From Ricordea florida (Eukaryota; Cnidaria; Anthozoa; Corallimorpharia; Ricordeidae), in contig OX453274.1 of NCBI GenBank assembly GCA_949710005.1, positions 21,209,585 through 21,273,584 of the forward strand: a stretch of 64,000 nt of DNA, given 5' to 3'. The notes below the pieces were generated by a model. That model did no database searches. It was not told where the DNA came from and saw nothing but the letters and a program-made list of their open reading frames with translations. The translations under genes and the position numbers were made by a program. The first letter of the stretch is position 1, and each line of letters begins with the position of its first letter. Positions 42,491 through 54,343 of the stretch are shown one piece after another.

Positions 42491-43486
42491 ATGTCGCTCT
42501 CAAAGAAGTCGGTGGTTACAATTCGAAGAGGGCACTTTATGAATTCTGCCTTTGTTAACCCTGGTATTTTTTCATGTGCTGTTGATGCTTTTTTGGAAAT
42601 CTCTACGCATTTGTTTCTTCCATATTTATCAAATCTACGTATTAGGAATGAGTTTACAGACCTGCTATTCAATGTTTGTTCACATTATACGTCTTCGAGA
42701 GAAGACAGTTCATTATTGAGGGAAATTCGCGAGCCTGTTTGGTCATACATAATAGGCCTTTGTAGTTCATTTGCGGCTAGGGATTGTAATGCCTGTTTTA
42801 GTCAGATATTTGAGAAAAGGACATTCGGTTATCTCAATGAAGAGGAAGAGAAACTTCTTATGACACTGAGAACATTTGATTCTTTTTGTAGCTCATGCTC
42901 GAATTTTGTGACTTTGAGTAGCAGTATTCTTTTGACAGTAGTTACAGCATATGGATTAAACCAGTTGGGTTTGGAAAACAATATGTGGCCTCTTTTTGTT
43001 TCTGAAATGCATACAAATCCAGGAAGGTTATGTTGTACCAATTGTAATACTCAAACGACTGAGCCTGTTTTAAGGAATGTATTAAACTCGCGTTTCCTTT
43101 TTATTGAATTCCCTCCTGCATTAATGGCAGACATAAGTGTGTTTGAGGAGATTGAAATCAGTGAAGCTCATTATAAACTAAGAGGTGTAGTGCGATGTCA
43201 CAACCACCACTTTACTTGTGCTGTGGACAACCATAACACATGTAAATTGACTTATTTTGATGATCTTTCAGTAAATTTGCAAGAGTTTTCAAACTTTCAG
43301 TCATTACGAGAAGTTTACAGAGAAGGGTGGTTCTTCACAGTTTATGAGCTGTGGGAATTCCCAAGTCAATGTGTAGGAATTGATTGCTCGGACCACGGAC
43401 TGACAACATGTGCAAATGGCAGTCTCAATAATGAGGCTAAAATCAGTGATTCTGCATATTTGTCTGCTAAAAAAGTAGTGCACAGT
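42491..43486 (+). CDS. USP-like cysteine protease region of Helitron 1, 5' part
   Basis: The frame from ATG 42,491 encodes a Cys box NPGIFSCAVDAFLEI, a CTNCNTQTTEP zinc-knuckle-like pair and a His box (VVRCHNHHFTCAVDN) followed by an Asp (LTYFDDL). This is the order of ubiquitin-specific proteases (papain fold). It ends at the gypsy target site. The frame continues exactly at 47,797 once the gypsy and one copy of the 5-bp duplication are set aside, so the gene was open when the insertion occurred. Confidence 0.65.
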
Positions 43487-43648
43487 TGTAATAACTTGGG
43501 ACTAATCGTGAGTAAAGGATAAGCAAGACTGATTTATTAAATGATGAAAAGTGATATATATACAAGCAGTTGACATGTGATAATATGATAAGCACTCATT
43601 CTTCACATAGTGCGGTAAATACTAATTAAACATAGCGAAGCTATTACA
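43487..43648 (-). repeat. 3' LTR of gypsy 2
   Basis: Leftmost copy in window coordinates; two substitutions from its partner. Confidence 0.93.
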
Positions 43649-43725
43649 TTCCTCCCCACTAAGTTTGATCATACCAATTTTTAAAATCCACAGAAAGTCT
43701 CTGATATCAATAGGCTACAATCAAG

Positions 43726-46700
43726 TTAAACATAATAAACTTCAAAGTCTTTAAAGCGTTCTGGCATTTTTCGATTGCGTACAGGACGAGTGTTCTCCGT
43801 TCTAACTATCTCTGCCGAATTATCAGGTTCTGGGCTTTCCGTAGCCACAGGTTCGATTGGCGGGCTTTCGCAAACTCTAAGATGATCTTGATGTCGGCGA
43901 ATGATGGACCCGTCTTCCAATTCAACCTTTGTAGAAACTGGACCCGTTTTCTCGACTACCTTGCCCGGCATCCACGTTTTCTTTGACCTGAAATCCCTCA
44001 CTACCACTGCATCCTCAACGTTGACCTCTCGTGGTTTTGCATGTAAGTCTTGCAACGCTTTCTGTGTGGTCTGTTTGTCACGCACACGATTTTCAACGCT
44101 CGGCCGTAACAAATCCAGCTTGGTAAACAAGTGGCGTTTCATAAGTAACTGAGCTGGCGGTACGCCTGTTGTAGAGTGCGGAGTAACCCTATATCTCAGT
44201 AGAAATCTCGATAGCTTGCTCTTTAAACTGCCTCCTTGCATTTTCTCTATCCCCTCCTTAAAAATGCGCACAGCCCGTTCAGCTTGGCCATTTGAGGCTG
44301 GGTGGTACGGTGCCACTTTAACATGCCTAATACAGTTTGCGTCCATGAACTGTTTAAATTCCGCACTGACAAATTGCGGTCCGTTGTAACTGACAAAAGT
44401 TCTTGGTAGGCCATGCATTGCAAAAATTTCCTGCAATTTCTCGATTGTAGGTGCTGACTTAGTTGATTTCATTATGTGCACTTCAAGCCATTTTGAACCA
44501 GCATCCACTACAACTAGAAACATTTCTCCCATGTATGGTCCCGCATAATCAATGTGGATCCTTGACCATGGTTGTTTAGGCCACTCCCAGGGGTGTAGGG
44601 GTGCCTCTGCTGGTGCCTTTTGGTGTAGCTGACATTGGTCACAACGTTTTACTAATTTTTCAATATCTCCATCCATTCCAGACCACCAGACATAACTCCG
44701 TGCAAGCGTTTTCATGCGTGAAGCTCCTGGGTGGGTCTCGTGTAGTTCCGCGAGTACTTTGCTCCTGCCTTGGTGCGGTACAATAACTCGGGTTCCCCAG
44801 AGCAAACACCCATCTTCGACACTTAGCTCGGTCTTGCGATTCACGTAGGGTTTCAGCTCCTCAGACTGTTGAGTCCCTGTAGGCCAACCCTCCAATGTAA
44901 ACCGTAAGACTTGTGCAAGAGTCGGATCCCTTTTGGTCCACTCCTTAATATGCTGACTATTGCAATTGATGGTCATTCCTTCCAAGTGTTCCATCAGCAT
45001 TATTGTCTCTCCCATTTGATGTGTATTTTCTCGTAACATAGACAACGGGAGTCTACTCAGTGCATCAGCGTTACCATTTGTCACGCCAGTCTTATACGAA
45101 ATGGTGTACTCGTACGCTGCTAAGGTCAAAGCCCATCTCTGGATTCGGGGAGCTGCCTGCAGTGAAATCCCTTTCTTTTCACTCAGAATTCCCTCCAGTG
45201 GCTTGTGATCCATTTTAATTGTGAATTTGTTTCCATACAGGTATTGGTGAAATTTCTTGACTCCAAAGATAACCGCTAAAGCCTCTTTCTCTAGGGTTGA
45301 ATAATTGCGCTCCGCCGCGTTTAACGCGCGTGACACGTATCCGATAGGTCGCTCACTTCCATCATGCACGCGATGTGACAACACAGCACCAATTCCATAA
45401 TTGGATGCGTCACTGGCTAGAATAAGTTCCTTTGTCGGGTCAAAATGTATCAACAAGTTCGCCGATTGCAACAGTTCCTTTGCTTTGTTGAATGCCTGTT
45501 GTTGTTCGTCCTTCCACATCCAGTTTTCCCCTTTTCGCAAGAGTTTGTGTAAAGGTTCCAACAACGTAGCCACATCCGGTAGAAATTTGTGATAATAATT
45601 TAACATTCCCAGGAATGCCCGCAACTGTCCCACGTCCGTTGGTTCCGGTGCCTTGCTAATCGCGGTCACCTTATCTGCAACCGGTTTGATTCCTTTGCTA
45701 TTGATGACATAACCACAATAAACCACTTCCGATTGCATGAACTTGCATTTTTCCTTTCTCAATTTAAGTCCCGCTCGTGAAAGTGTTTCTAAGACTTTTC
45801 CTAAGTTGTTGTAATGCTCTTCGTCATCCTTCCCTGTCACTAATATATCATCCACTCTGACGATCACTTTGGGAATCCCTTGCAACACATTTTCAATTGT
45901 GCGCTGAAAAATTCCAGGACTTGACGAAATTCCGTAGGCTAATCTGTTATAACAAAATAATCCTTTATGAGTGTTAATGGTGGTGTACTTCTTTGAATCC
46001 TCATCCAACACTAGTTGTTGATAGGCTTGGGACATGTCCAACTTCGAGAATTTTTCTCCGCCGCCCAAAGTCGCTAACGAATCCTCCGTTTTTGGTATTG
46101 GGTAGTTGTCAAGCTTGGAAACTTGATTGACAGTGCATTTGTAATCTCCGCATATCCTAATCGTATTGTTCGGCTTCAAACGAGGAACTATTGGTGCCGC
46201 CCATTCACTAAATTCCACGGGTGAAATAATTCCCTCCTTTTGGAGCCGTTCCAATTCGTCTTCCACTTTGCTTTTTAGAGCATAAGGTACTGGACGTGCC
46301 TTGAAGAATTTAGGCTCAGCGTCAGCTTCCACGTAGATCTTTGCCTTGGTACCTCTCAAAGTTCCAAGTCCCTCATCAAACACATCTTTGTGAGCCTCCA
46401 AAAGCTTCACAAGGGGCGTGTCTTGCACACTGAAAATCGACTTCCAGTCGAGCTTCAACACATTAAGCCAATCCCGACCTAACAAGTTTGGTCCTGGTCC
46501 TTGAACCACCACTGCTGATAATTTGTGTTTTTGTTCCCCATATTCCACTGGGATCATCACGGTTCCTATCACAGGAATTTTCTCTCCTGTATAGGTACTC
46601 AATGTAGGCTTTGCATACTCCATTTTGACCTCATCACGCAACATCGCGTACGTGCTCTCGTTTACAATTGTTTTTGACGCTCCAGTGTCAACCTCCATTT

Positions 46701-47598
46701 GCTGCGGTTTGCCACACATCTTAACGTCAACTTTGAATGCTTTCACAGTCTTCGCTTTTCCGGTGACATTGAACATGGCGTATGACTCATCGTCACTTTC
46801 CTTATCTCTCACCACGTTTGTACGATTCTTAGTGTCCTTTTTAGTTTCTTTTCTTGCTCCCTCTGATTTCTTCTTGTCAGATTTCGGGGAGTGACACACC
46901 TTCGCAATATGTCCTCTCTTGTCGCAATTGAAGCAGAGGGCGTCTATGAATTTACAGGTCGCAGCCAGATGTTTTCCACCACAGCGATAACACTTGGCAT
47001 TTTCTCCGGCTCCGCCTCTCGCTCTGCCGCTCTTCCTTTGCGCGTGCACTAGGTTAACTGGTGAAGACTCTGTTTTGCAACTCAAATCAAGGACATTCTT
47101 CGAAGCAGATTCAAGCGCTAACGCTAGATCTATAGCTTTCTTCAACGTTAGTTCAGGTTCCGCTAAAAGTCTACGTTGGATTTTTGCGTCATTGATTCCA
47201 CAAACTAATCTGTCCCTCAGCATGTTATCTAGGGTCTCTCCAAAATTACAGTGTTCTGATAGTTTTCGTAACCCTGCTAAAAACTCCGCCACGCCTTCTC
47301 CCTCAGTGCGACTGCGATTGTGGAATTTGAAGCGCTCCACGATCTCGCTTGGCTTTGGTGAGTAATGCTTCTCAATTTCCTCGAAAATGACCTTCAGCTC
47401 CGTCTCGGCTGGCTTTTTCGGCTGCAGCAAATCTCGAATTAGCGCATATGTTTTCCCTCCACACACGCTGATGAAAATTGCCCGTTTCTTGGCCGCATCC
47501 TTGATGTCGTTGGCCAAAAAATACTGTTCAAGCCTTTCCACGTACTGCGTCCACAGCTCGGTCTCCTTGTATTCACCGATTTGACCGTACGTTGCCAT
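43726..47598 (-). CDS. gag-pol: gag-pol polyprotein of gypsy 2, open frame, altered integrase active site
   Basis: A 1,290-codon uninterrupted frame. Gag; CCHC-type knuckles (CYRCGGKHLAATC and CFNCDKRGHIAKVC); protease (EVDTGASKTIV); reverse transcriptase (VRVDDILVTG); RNase H (LASDASNYGIGAVL); integrase with HHCC (H-x3-H and CDQC), first Asp in HIDYAGPY and Glu in GQAERAVRIF. The second catalytic Asp, normally in SDNGPQF, reads SYNGPQF (codon TAC, near 44,390), so strand transfer should be lost unless this is a sequence error. Otherwise the element looks recently active. Confidence 0.95.
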   Translation of the reverse strand: MATYGQIGEYKETELWTQYVERLEQYFLANDIKDAAKKRAIFISVCGGKTYALIRDLLQPKKPAETELKVIFEEIEKHYSPKPSEIVERFKFHNRSRTEGEGVAEFLAGLRKLSEHCNFGETLDNMLRDRLVCGINDAKIQRRLLAEPELTLKKAIDLALALESASKNVLDLSCKTESSPVNLVHAQRKSGRARGGAGENAKCYRCGGKHLAATCKFIDALCFNCDKRGHIAKVCHSPKSDKKKSEGARKETKKDTKNRTNVVRDKESDDESYAMFNVTGKAKTVKAFKVDVKMCGKPQQMEVDTGASKTIVNESTYAMLRDEVKMEYAKPTLSTYTGEKIPVIGTVMIPVEYGEQKHKLSAVVVQGPGPNLLGRDWLNVLKLDWKSIFSVQDTPLVKLLEAHKDVFDEGLGTLRGTKAKIYVEADAEPKFFKARPVPYALKSKVEDELERLQKEGIISPVEFSEWAAPIVPRLKPNNTIRICGDYKCTVNQVSKLDNYPIPKTEDSLATLGGGEKFSKLDMSQAYQQLVLDEDSKKYTTINTHKGLFCYNRLAYGISSSPGIFQRTIENVLQGIPKVIVRVDDILVTGKDDEEHYNNLGKVLETLSRAGLKLRKEKCKFMQSEVVYCGYVINSKGIKPVADKVTAISKAPEPTDVGQLRAFLGMLNYYHKFLPDVATLLEPLHKLLRKGENWMWKDEQQQAFNKAKELLQSANLLIHFDPTKELILASDASNYGIGAVLSHRVHDGSERPIGYVSRALNAAERNYSTLEKEALAVIFGVKKFHQYLYGNKFTIKMDHKPLEGILSEKKGISLQAAPRIQRWALTLAAYEYTISYKTGVTNGNADALSRLPLSMLRENTHQMGETIMLMEHLEGMTINCNSQHIKEWTKRDPTLAQVLRFTLEGWPTGTQQSEELKPYVNRKTELSVEDGCLLWGTRVIVPHQGRSKVLAELHETHPGASRMKTLARSYVWWSGMDGDIEKLVKRCDQCQLHQKAPAEAPLHPWEWPKQPWSRIHIDYAGPYMGEMFLVVVDAGSKWLEVHIMKSTKSAPTIEKLQEIFAMHGLPRTFVSYNGPQFVSAEFKQFMDANCIRHVKVAPYHPASNGQAERAVRIFKEGIEKMQGGSLKSKLSRFLLRYRVTPHSTTGVPPAQLLMKRHLFTKLDLLRPSVENRVRDKQTTQKALQDLHAKPREVNVEDAVVVRDFRSKKTWMPGKVVEKTGPVSTKVELEDGSIIRRHQDHLRVCESPPIEPVATESPEPDNSAEIVRTENTRPVRNRKMPERFKDFEVYYV

Positions 47599-47629
47599 CG
47601 CTAAGGTTTTCTTAGATCCTCGTCGCCAA

Positions 47630-47791
47630 TGTAATAACTTGGGACTACTCGTGAGTAAAGGACAAGCAAGACTGATTTATTAAATGATGAAAAGTGATAT
47701 ATATACAAGCAGTTGACATGTGATAATATGATAAGCACTCATTCTTCACATAGTGCGGTAAATACTAATTAAACATAGCGAAGCTATTACA
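47630..47791 (-). repeat. 5' LTR of gypsy 2
   Basis: Rightmost copy; adjoins the primer-binding site and the start of gag. Confidence 0.93.
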
Positions 47792-47796
47792 ACAGT

Positions 47797-48513
47797 GACA
47801 AAAGACAAAGAACCAAAAAACAACATTCTAATGTGTTGAATGATATGTGGGAAATGCCAATTCAGTGTGAAGGAATTGATTGCAAAGACCATGTACTGAC
47901 AACATATGCAAATGGTAGTTTCAATAATGAGGCTACAATCAGTGAATCTGCATATTTGTCTGCTGCAAAAGTTGTGCACGATGACAAAAAACAAAGAACT
48001 AAACGACAGCATTCTAATGTGTTAAATGAAGTTATGGATAGCGAAAGTGAGAGTAGATGTGAATCTAAATTCAGTCATTCCAAATCTTTGTTAGGTGAGC
48101 AAGCTGTGCACAGTAATAAAAAACGGAAAATTCAAAGCCAACATTCTAATGTGCCAAATGGCAGTACATACAGTGAAAGTGGCATCAGTTGTAATTCTAG
48201 AGTCAATGAATCAACATCTTTGTCACATGCAACAAAAACTACTGGTCACGGTACTAAAAAGCAAAAAGCGAAAAGAAAACAATTTAATGTGGTTCCTTCA
48301 AGAAAAATAGATCTTTCAGCCAATGAGGAACATGAAAATCTTACAAAGTATGGTAGAAATAACACTGAAAAGTCATATTTTAGAACAGAGAATGAAATGC
48401 CACAAGGTTTTAAGTTTGATGCATTTTTGCCGCCTCAAAACTCACCAGCTGACTTCCCACGTATTGACATACCAGAGTGTTCTAAGTCTGATTCATCTCT
48501 TTCAAATTCATAA
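47797..48513 (+). CDS. Continuation of the Helitron 1 USP-like frame with internal repeats
   Basis: The frame continues from 43,486 across the gypsy insertion. It contains a duplicated module: a P-x-QC-x-GIDC, LTT-x-ANGS, NNEA-IS-SAYLSA unit seen before the insertion (about 43,360-43,486) recurs at 47,850-47,975, followed by shorter KKQR-x-QHSNV repeats rich in Lys and Ser. The low-complexity region probably links the protease to the Rep/helicase. Confidence 0.6.
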   Translation, partial: DKRQRTKKQHSNVLNDMWEMPIQCEGIDCKDHVLTTYANGSFNNEATISESAYLSAAKVVHDDKKQRTKRQHSNVLNEVMDSESESRCESKFSHSKSLLGEQAVHSNKKRKIQSQHSNVPNGSTYSESGISCNSRVNESTSLSHATKTTGHGTKKQKAKRKQFNVVPSRKIDLSANEEHENLTKYGRNNTEKSYFRTENEMPQGFKFDAFLPPQNSPADFPRIDIPECSKSDSSLSNS

Positions 48514-48690
48514 AACCCACCAATTAAATGTCACAGTTTTCAGACAAGTGAGGAGGGCAATGTTGTTTTACAACAAACCCCTGACATTGTTGGTGATAAA
48601 AACATGTAGATTTCAAACAATGGGATTGATTTTGACAATGAAACAATATATGGTGGTCAGCTCCATCAGCAAAAATCATCTCTGGAAAAT

Positions 48691-51600
48691 ATGAAGAAGT
48701 TTCATAAATCACTAAAATTTCAGATTTATCAATGCCGTGTGTGTCATGAAGCTTGGCCTTTGAAAACAAAGCCAAAAAATATTGTCAGTTACATTTGTTC
48801 TCGTTGTGTGTGTGACAAGAATGTTCCTAAGAAATTTTCGATTGAGAACTCTATGATACCTTCACCTGTTCCAAAAGAGTTACAAGGCTTAACTCAGTTT
48901 GAAGAAATGCTTATTACCAGAGCATTTCCTGTGATGCATGTATATACAAAACCAAGAGGTGGCCAAAGGGCATACAAAGGGCATGTTATTACCTTGCCAC
49001 AGGATGTACAACAGCCTGCAGATGTACTGCCCAGATGCCCTAAAGATTTGCCTGTTATTATTTTTACCATCAATGGGGAGGATAATAGTTCGTCAGATTT
49101 TGTAGTAAGGCGCAAAAAAGTGGAAGAAGCACTTAATTGGTTAACTGGTGAAAACGAAAATGGACAACCTAATAACTCACTGTATAAAAATGTAAGAATA
49201 GATAAGCAAAACCTTGCTAATTTGCCAGAACATGGAATTCTTTCTGATGTTACCAGAGTTGAATGTGGAGATGTTGCAGTTGAAAATGATGTTGGTATTG
49301 ATACTGGACCTGTCTATTTTGAAGATGATGAAAAAGTCTATAACTCACAAACTGAAATGAGTAGATTTGTTCCAACAAACGTTGACAACAAAAGAGAAGT
49401 AAGAAAAATAAATGAAGAATTTCTTCATGCCCCACAGCCATACAGTTGGAATATTGGTGATCAGCCATTAAGTGAATTTGATTGTCAGTTCTTAGCATCG
49501 ATGGCTTTTCCAACTTTATTTCCAGATGAAAAAGGTGACCCCACTAATAGTGCATTACTGTCTGACACCTCAAACAACACCACCCAATCCTTTGCAGCAA
49601 AACTGAAGCATCTAATTAAGTTCTCAGAAAAAAAGATGGAAAGTGGGTTTATAGATTTGCATCACATCCCAGATTTGCTTATTGGGCTTACAACATTTTG
49701 TACCGAAAAAGGATTCTTGTACAAGGAATTTTTTTTCTTAAGCAGAACCCATCAGAAGCCAACCTACTGTAACAATCAATGACTTAAAAGAAATGTTGCA
49801 CTCTCAGTCCTATGATTCACTCATGTCAAAACTAATGCATTATGCCAAAAATGTGTCTGGAACTAATGCTTACTGGAATCGTGCAAAAGATGATTTAAAA
49901 GCAATCATTACTCAAGTTGGAGCACCAACAATTTTCTGGACATTATCTTGTGCTGAATTCCATTGGCCTGAATTTCATAACCTTTTTAGCAGCAATGGTG
50001 AAACCTCAGATTCTGAACACAGAGCAAATGTGATTAACAATCCACATTTACTTGACTGGTTTTTTACTGAACGCACAGAACAATTTGTGAATTATTGGCT
50101 GAAAAAAACACTTGGTGCAACATGGTATTGGTTTAGGTATGAATATGCTGTACAACGTGGTTCAATCCATTGCCACGGAGTAGCAAAACTGAAGTCTGAT
50201 CCAAATTTGTGTGAACTGTCTCAAATAGCACTCCAAGGATATCTTGCTGCACAGTCTCTTGCCAAAGATCAGTTGTCACATGAAATGTTACTTCAAAAAC
50301 AACAGGAAGTTAAAGAGGGATGTGAGGCAGAAAAAACAATTTGTGACTATGTTGATTTCTTATGTCAACTCAAAATCCATGTGATGCTGACAATTGGTTC
50401 AAACCTCCAGTGCATCCTTGTAAAGCGCAGTTTGAACGAATGAAAACACATGAATGGGATAAAGATTATCAAGACCTGTTAAATTCAGTACAGAGACATA
50501 CACAATGTTCCACAGCATATTGTCTGCGTAAAAAAGGCAATGAAAATGAACTTTCTTGTAGGTTTAATTTCCCTAAGGAATGTTGTGATCAAACACACTT
50601 AGAATATGAAAAATTGAAATCCAAAGATGTTGTGGAACACTACAAAGTAAAGGTTGTAACAAAGCGTAATGATGGACGTCTTAATAATCACCAGCGACTT
50701 CAGCTGCAAGGATGGCGAGCAAATTGTGATATTCAAGTGATCATAGACTACCATTCTTGCCTGGAATACATTGCAAAATATGCATCTAAAGCTGAGAAAA
50801 TAATATTTTCTATTTTGCAACAGATGATATTATCATCTGTTGCAAAAGAGGCTTTTACATCAGTACTTTGTGAGTCTTCTAATCAAAATGACAGTAAAAG
50901 TACTTTGAGAAAATTAATGATGAGAGCTGTTGGGCAAAGAGATATGAGTATTCAAGAAGTGATGCATCACATACTTTCCATCAAACTTGTAAGTTCTTCT
51001 TTTCAAGTAATAACCACGTCCCTTGATGGCTCTCGCAAAGTTAAATTGACAGCAGACGGCAGTTTAAACACTGAGCCTTCTTTGCTTGACTCTTATGCAA
51101 GCAGGGCTATATTTGAAGCAGATTTCCCAGGAATTTCCAAATACAATTTTATAGAGTTGGCCTCCAATTACTCTCAAACGAGAACAGGGATAAAAAAGAG
51201 AGCTTCTTCTGTTGTGATCAAGGCCTATCCAAACTATTCTTCAAGTCCCAAAGGGCCTTCCTGTGGTTTGTTCTGTAGATACCAATTACTACGATATAAA
51301 CCTTGGCAGCATTCAGTTGATAATGCCTGGGGTGACAAAGAAGGATCTGATTGTGTTTACATTGATAACTGGCATTCTTTCTTAAAAACACCAAATGCAA
51401 AACAATTTGTTCCAAATTGGCTGCAGCAAATAAATTCAATTTCAGAATATGTGAGTCAAATCATTGACAAAGATGACTTCACAGAAACTGATACTGGCGA
51501 AAGAGAAGAGTGGATGATTCTAGCTGACCTGAAATTCAATGAAAATAGTGAGGCTGAACAACCCTGTGATAGTCAAACTAACATCAACATTGCTGAAGAC

Positions 51601-53179
51601 CGGTCATTATATACAGCAGAGCAAATTGGTGATATGCCCCACTGGATTGATCAACAAAAAAAAACTGTTTTACAGGAAACAAATGTGAGTCCAGTGTCAG
51701 TTGAAATTGACAAAATGAATTACAATCAAACAGTTGCTTTCAACATCATTAAAGACCACTTTTTGGTCAGTAATAATGATCAACTTTTCATGATAATTAC
51801 TGGTTTAGGTGGTTCTGGCAAAAGTTTTGTAATACAAGCAGTAACAAATCTTCTAAATGAACAATGTAAAGTTTGTGCTTACTTTGGAATAGCTGCATTT
51901 AATATAAAAGGGAAGTACTCTTCATTCACTTCTGCAGCTACCAATAAGAGATAAAAAGAACGGGCCATTGAAATCATCTGCTTTGGCAAAATTGCAGGCT
52001 GATTTAAAAGGAGTAAAATACCTCATTATAGATGAATTTTCTGTTATCGGCCAGAATATGTTTGGTTGGATTAACAGGCGTTGTAAGGAAGCAACCGGTC
52101 GTACTACTGTTCCATTTGGTGGAATTTCTGTAATATTAGTTGGAGACATTGCCCAATTACCTTCTATAAGTGATAAAGTTATATATCACACTAAACCAGC
52201 AAATGAAATTGCTTTAGAAGGGTATTGCATGTACCAAAAGTTTCAAACAGTCGTTAAGCTTGAAGTTGATGAACGAGCAAAAGGTACAGACATTGCGCAA
52301 AAACAGTTTAGAGACCTTCAAACAAGAGCAAGGGATGGAGATTCAACTATTGAGGACTGGAATTTGCTTTTGTCAAGAACACCTCAAAATGTCCACAACA
52401 TCACACATTTTAAAACCTCTGCTGTAAAATTGTCATATGGAAATGCAAAAGTTGCAACAGATAACTTCACAAGCCTAAAGCAACTTGGAGAACCCATTTT
52501 GCAGATCAATGCATATCACCCCAACCCTAAAGCAAAGCATCTTAGTGCAGAAGATATGGGTGGCTTAGAACCGACTATATATTTAGCCAGAAAGGCTAGA
52601 GTTATGTTAACAAGAAATTTTTGGACTAGTGCAGGACTTTGTAATGGCACAATGGGAACTGTAAAGCACATAATTTTTGCGCAGAATCAAAGCCCACCCA
52701 TGCTACCAATTGCTGTTATTGTGCAGTTTGATAAGGATGATTACATAGGTCCAACCTTTTGTGACAATATGCCAAATTGTGTGCCAATTTTTCTAGTATC
52801 ATCTCAAGTGCACGATACAAATGGAACAAGTCTCGAAAGACAGCAGCTTCCATTAAAACTTGCTTGGTCCATAACCATTCATAAGTCGCAAGGACTCACC
52901 CTTAAAAAATCGTGGGTAGACTTAGGACCTTCTGAAAATGTTGCAGGATTAGCTTATGTTGCCTTGTCAAGAGTATGTAAACTTACTGATCTTGTAATTG
53001 AACCAATGAGCTTTGAAAGACTCCAGTCAATTAAAAAAACATCAAATTATAAGTTCAGATTGTTGGAAGAAGCTAGACTGAACACTTTGGCACAAAAGAC
53101 TTTGGAAGATTACAAAACCAAATTGCAATGGAAGTACATCAGTATATCTTTTGAAATGTCTGCTATACAAAATAAGTAA
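48691..53179 (+). pseudogene. Helitron 1 Rep/helicase polyprotein, frame-shifted
   Basis: Order: a DUF6570-type Cys region (CRVCHEAW...CSRCVCD), the Helitron-like N region, the HUH motif (SIHCHG, His codons at 50,168 and 50,174), the Y-x3-Y pair (EYIAKY, 50,767 and 50,779), then a PIF1-type helicase with Walker A GLGGSGKS (about 51,802), Walker B LIIDEFS (about 52,024) and the late motif TIHKSQGLT. Frame changes occur at the T8 tract near 49,730, between 50,362 and 50,443, and near 51,915. All core motifs survive, so decay is recent. Confidence 0.88.
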
Positions 53180-53303
53180 ATATTTCCTACAAAGATTCTA
53201 CACTTAACCTTTTAAGATGCACATTTTGTTAAAATATTTTTTTCAGTGTAATGTATTATAAGGAAACTTACATTGTACAAATCATTCAACCCTTATTTGA
53301 CAG

Positions 53304-54343
53304 ATGAATGATTCTGCCAGCCCAAGTCCCACAAAGAGAGACAACTCTGCCAGCCGGAGTCCCACAAAGAGGGCTAAGTATGGGATACCTAAATCCCCAA
53401 CTTCAACACCTATGTCAAGCTCGACAACAAGTAAGTTTTTTCTCTATTATGTAATGTATCAGCCTGCTAATATATTCTTACTGTTAATGTCTACTATTGC
53501 TAATGCCCATCTTTGCTTAACTGACCATAAACCAATAGTAAAACACTGATATGATCAATCCAAACAACAACTGTCATCCCCCATCTTTCCCAGGGAAAAC
53601 AAATAAAACTACTTAAAGAATTAAAATAAAATTAGAATATTTAGCTTAAAAATCTCTTAAGTTAACTGTGCCATGATAAATTATTTACAATATAATAAAG
53701 CTACTGCAAACTATAAAATATTGCACATTAAATTTCCATGCTGAATTTTATTGTATATTCACAAAATACTTTTTCTTCATCAGATTTCACTGGATACATC
53801 CAAAAAGTTAACGAGGTGCAGGAGAGTAAAAGTACAAAAAAACTTGTACTTTGACGTAATACTACAAACTGAAAAAGATAAAAGCCAACCAATTAGAGTC
53901 ATGGTACAAAGAGGGGAGTCGTCAAAGCACCAGTTATTCTTAAATAGGCTACAGACCCAGCAGCCAATAACACTGTCAAACCTTCAAGTAACACCGAGCA
54001 ACATGGTATTTCTGAACAAGGGGACAGCTATACAAGATGCTCCATCACACTCCATTCAATTTCCATTTCAACCCCTGGCACCAGTGACATCAACATCTGT
54101 AGACACAATTCTCAAAAACCACAACTCTGGAAATTTCACTGTGTCTGGTTGCATTAAGTGGCTTGGGGAACCAATGAAACCGGAACACGCCTCTAAAATG
54201 GTAAGAGAGGCTGAACTAACGGACCCTTCTGGAACTATTAATTTGTCAGTCTGGGATAGCCACATGCAGCAGATTGAAAGCAATCAATTTTACACTATAA
54301 CCAACTGCAAGCTTAAGCAATATTTTGGAGAACGCCTTGCCAC
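53304..54343 (+). pseudogene. Helitron-borne RPA-like ssDNA-binding gene, two exons, truncated
   Basis: Exon 1 (53,304-53,430) has repeated SPTKR phrases and ends at GTAAGT; exon 2 starts at 53,784 after CATCAG. Exon 2 encodes an OB-fold protein of the RPA1 type (FTVSGCIKWLGEP, REAELTDPSGTINLSVWD, YTITNCKLKQYFG). Animal and plant Helitrons commonly carry RPA genes for their rolling-circle replication. A frame change lies at the A7 tract 53,836-53,842, and the coding sequence is cut at 54,343 by gypsy-derived sequence. Confidence 0.75.

Larger units (their letters stand above)
43487..47791 (-). mobile_element. Ty3/gypsy LTR retrotransposon 2, young, inside Helitron 1
   Basis: LTRs of 162 bp (43,487-43,648 and 47,630-47,791) begin TGTAATA and end TATTACA. 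They differ at only two positions. The target duplication ACAGT is at 43,482-43,486 and 47,792-47,796. On the minus strand a polypurine tract (AGTGGGGAGGAA) precedes the 3' LTR, and TTGGCGACGAG follows the 5' LTR as the likely primer-binding site. Confidence 0.95.
42491..54343 (+). mobile_element. Helitron 1 (USP-like protease, Rep/helicase, RPA), interrupted
   Basis: Plus-strand remains of one Helitron: USP-like region (42,491-43,486 and 47,797-48,513), Rep/helicase (48,691-53,179) and RPA-like exons (53,304-54,343). A gypsy element is inserted at 43,487 and another gypsy fragment truncates the RPA gene. The 5' TC and 3' CTRR ends were not identified, so the outer limits are approximate. Confidence 0.75.
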
